Positions 63,836 to 64,000 of a stretch of DNA of 64,000 nucleotides are shown here, one piece after another (the stretch's first letter is position 1; every line of letters starts with the position of its first letter). The DNA is taken from assembly GCA_002693775.1 (NCBI GenBank), contig NZRP01000049.1, forward strand, positions 1-64,000, given 5' to 3'. Position numbers and translations under genes: made by a program. This stretch comes from Crocinitomicaceae bacterium (GTDB taxonomy: Bacteria; Bacteroidota; Bacteroidia; Flavobacteriales_D; Sanyastnellaceae). Below the pieces are notes generated by a model that worked only from the letters and a program-made list of their open reading frames with translations, was not told the DNA's origin and made no database searches.

Positions 63836-64000
63836 TTACTCGTTAATCTCGAGGAATTTCTTCACAGACTTTAAGGGGCCAAACACAACAAGAGTATCCG
63901 TTTCACGGATTTCAGTGTCTGGCTGAGGAACACCGATAATGTGTTCAGTGATAGTCTTCTCGCCATTTACTTCCTCTTCGAATTCTCTTCTGATTGTGAT
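63836..64000 (-). CDS. TrkA-type potassium transport protein, C-terminal part (truncated by window)
   Basis: Only the last 54 residues are in the window. They read as a TrkA-C (RCK_C) ligand-binding domain: an HIIGVPQPDTEIRETDTLVVF segment of typical spacing (GxPQPDTxIxxxDxLVVxG) ending KSVKKFLEINE. TrkA/KtrA-type proteins gate K+ uptake by nucleotide binding. The rest of the gene lies beyond 64000, so the exact subfamily (Trk, Ktr or a channel fusion) is open. Confidence 0.8.
   Translation of the reverse strand: MTIRREFEEEVNGEKTITEHIIGVPQPDTEIRETDTLVVFGPLKSVKKFLEINE

Overview
The window is a dense, gene-packed chromosomal segment of a Bacteroidota bacterium, most likely a Flavobacteriales-type organism (a marine Cryomorphaceae/Schleiferiaceae-like lineage is my best guess, not proven). 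Evidence: type IX secretion (T9SS) C-terminal sorting domains of both type A and type B, the Bacteroidota promoter box TAnnTTTG at many gene starts, Bacteroidota families DUF3098 and DUF4286, and an fRMsr/Ig-like-lipoprotein/SecA gene complement typical of the phylum. There is no rRNA, tRNA, CRISPR array, phage or transposase. Nearly all gaps are short, and none exceeds 300 bases once gene starts are corrected.

Layout. 1-4700 (+): the end of a giant T9SS adhesin-like protein, with stop and start overlapping radA. 4709-10878 (-): one envelope/translation operon, ftsX-DUF3098-uppP-lipoprotein-AsmA-hypothetical-rsmI. 11006-18730 (+): a complete SUF iron-sulfur operon (sufA/erpA-like, sufBCDSE) that runs on into a polysaccharide flippase and a sulfotransferase; a long palindrome lies upstream. 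18686-21352 (-): RidA-like protein, tryptophan 2,3-dioxygenase and an M23 peptidase. 21387-28462 (+): aminopeptidase P, a Cys-rich T9SS protein, and a DUF1800/DUF1501/T9SS discoidin-like export module. 28475-33609: Nfu scaffold (-), then two amidohydrolase-family proteins (+).

33625-40054: aspS-brxB-trpS (-), an acyl-CoA carboxylase beta chain (+), and a queA-thioredoxin pair (-). 40146-50100 (-): an eight-gene housekeeping operon serS-lipoprotein-TPR-DUF4286-rsmA-fbp-mfd-truB. 50206-52020 (-): rplU-rpmA with a strong terminator, and an EamA transporter. 52064-53448 (+): an HMA-domain lipoprotein with heme A synthase. 53543-57037 (-): class Ia ribonucleotide reductase nrdBA. 57309-60707 (+): secA. 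60699-64000: DUF72 protein (-), a decayed comF-like remnant, fRMsr and an Ig-like lipoprotein (+), and the C-terminus of a TrkA-type K+ protein (-).

The points most worth a second look are: (i) uppP has no ATG/GTG/TTG start and is preceded by a slippery heptamer inside DUF3098; (ii) promoter boxes sit at a nearly fixed 4 bases before start codons, which implies widespread leaderless mRNAs; (iii) a 16-bp-arm palindrome lies over the suf promoter; (iv) an amidohydrolase pair seems to combine one intact and two ligand-less catalytic domains; (v) the DUF1800/DUF1501/T9SS module has no assigned function; (vi) a comF remnant lies in an intergenic gap.
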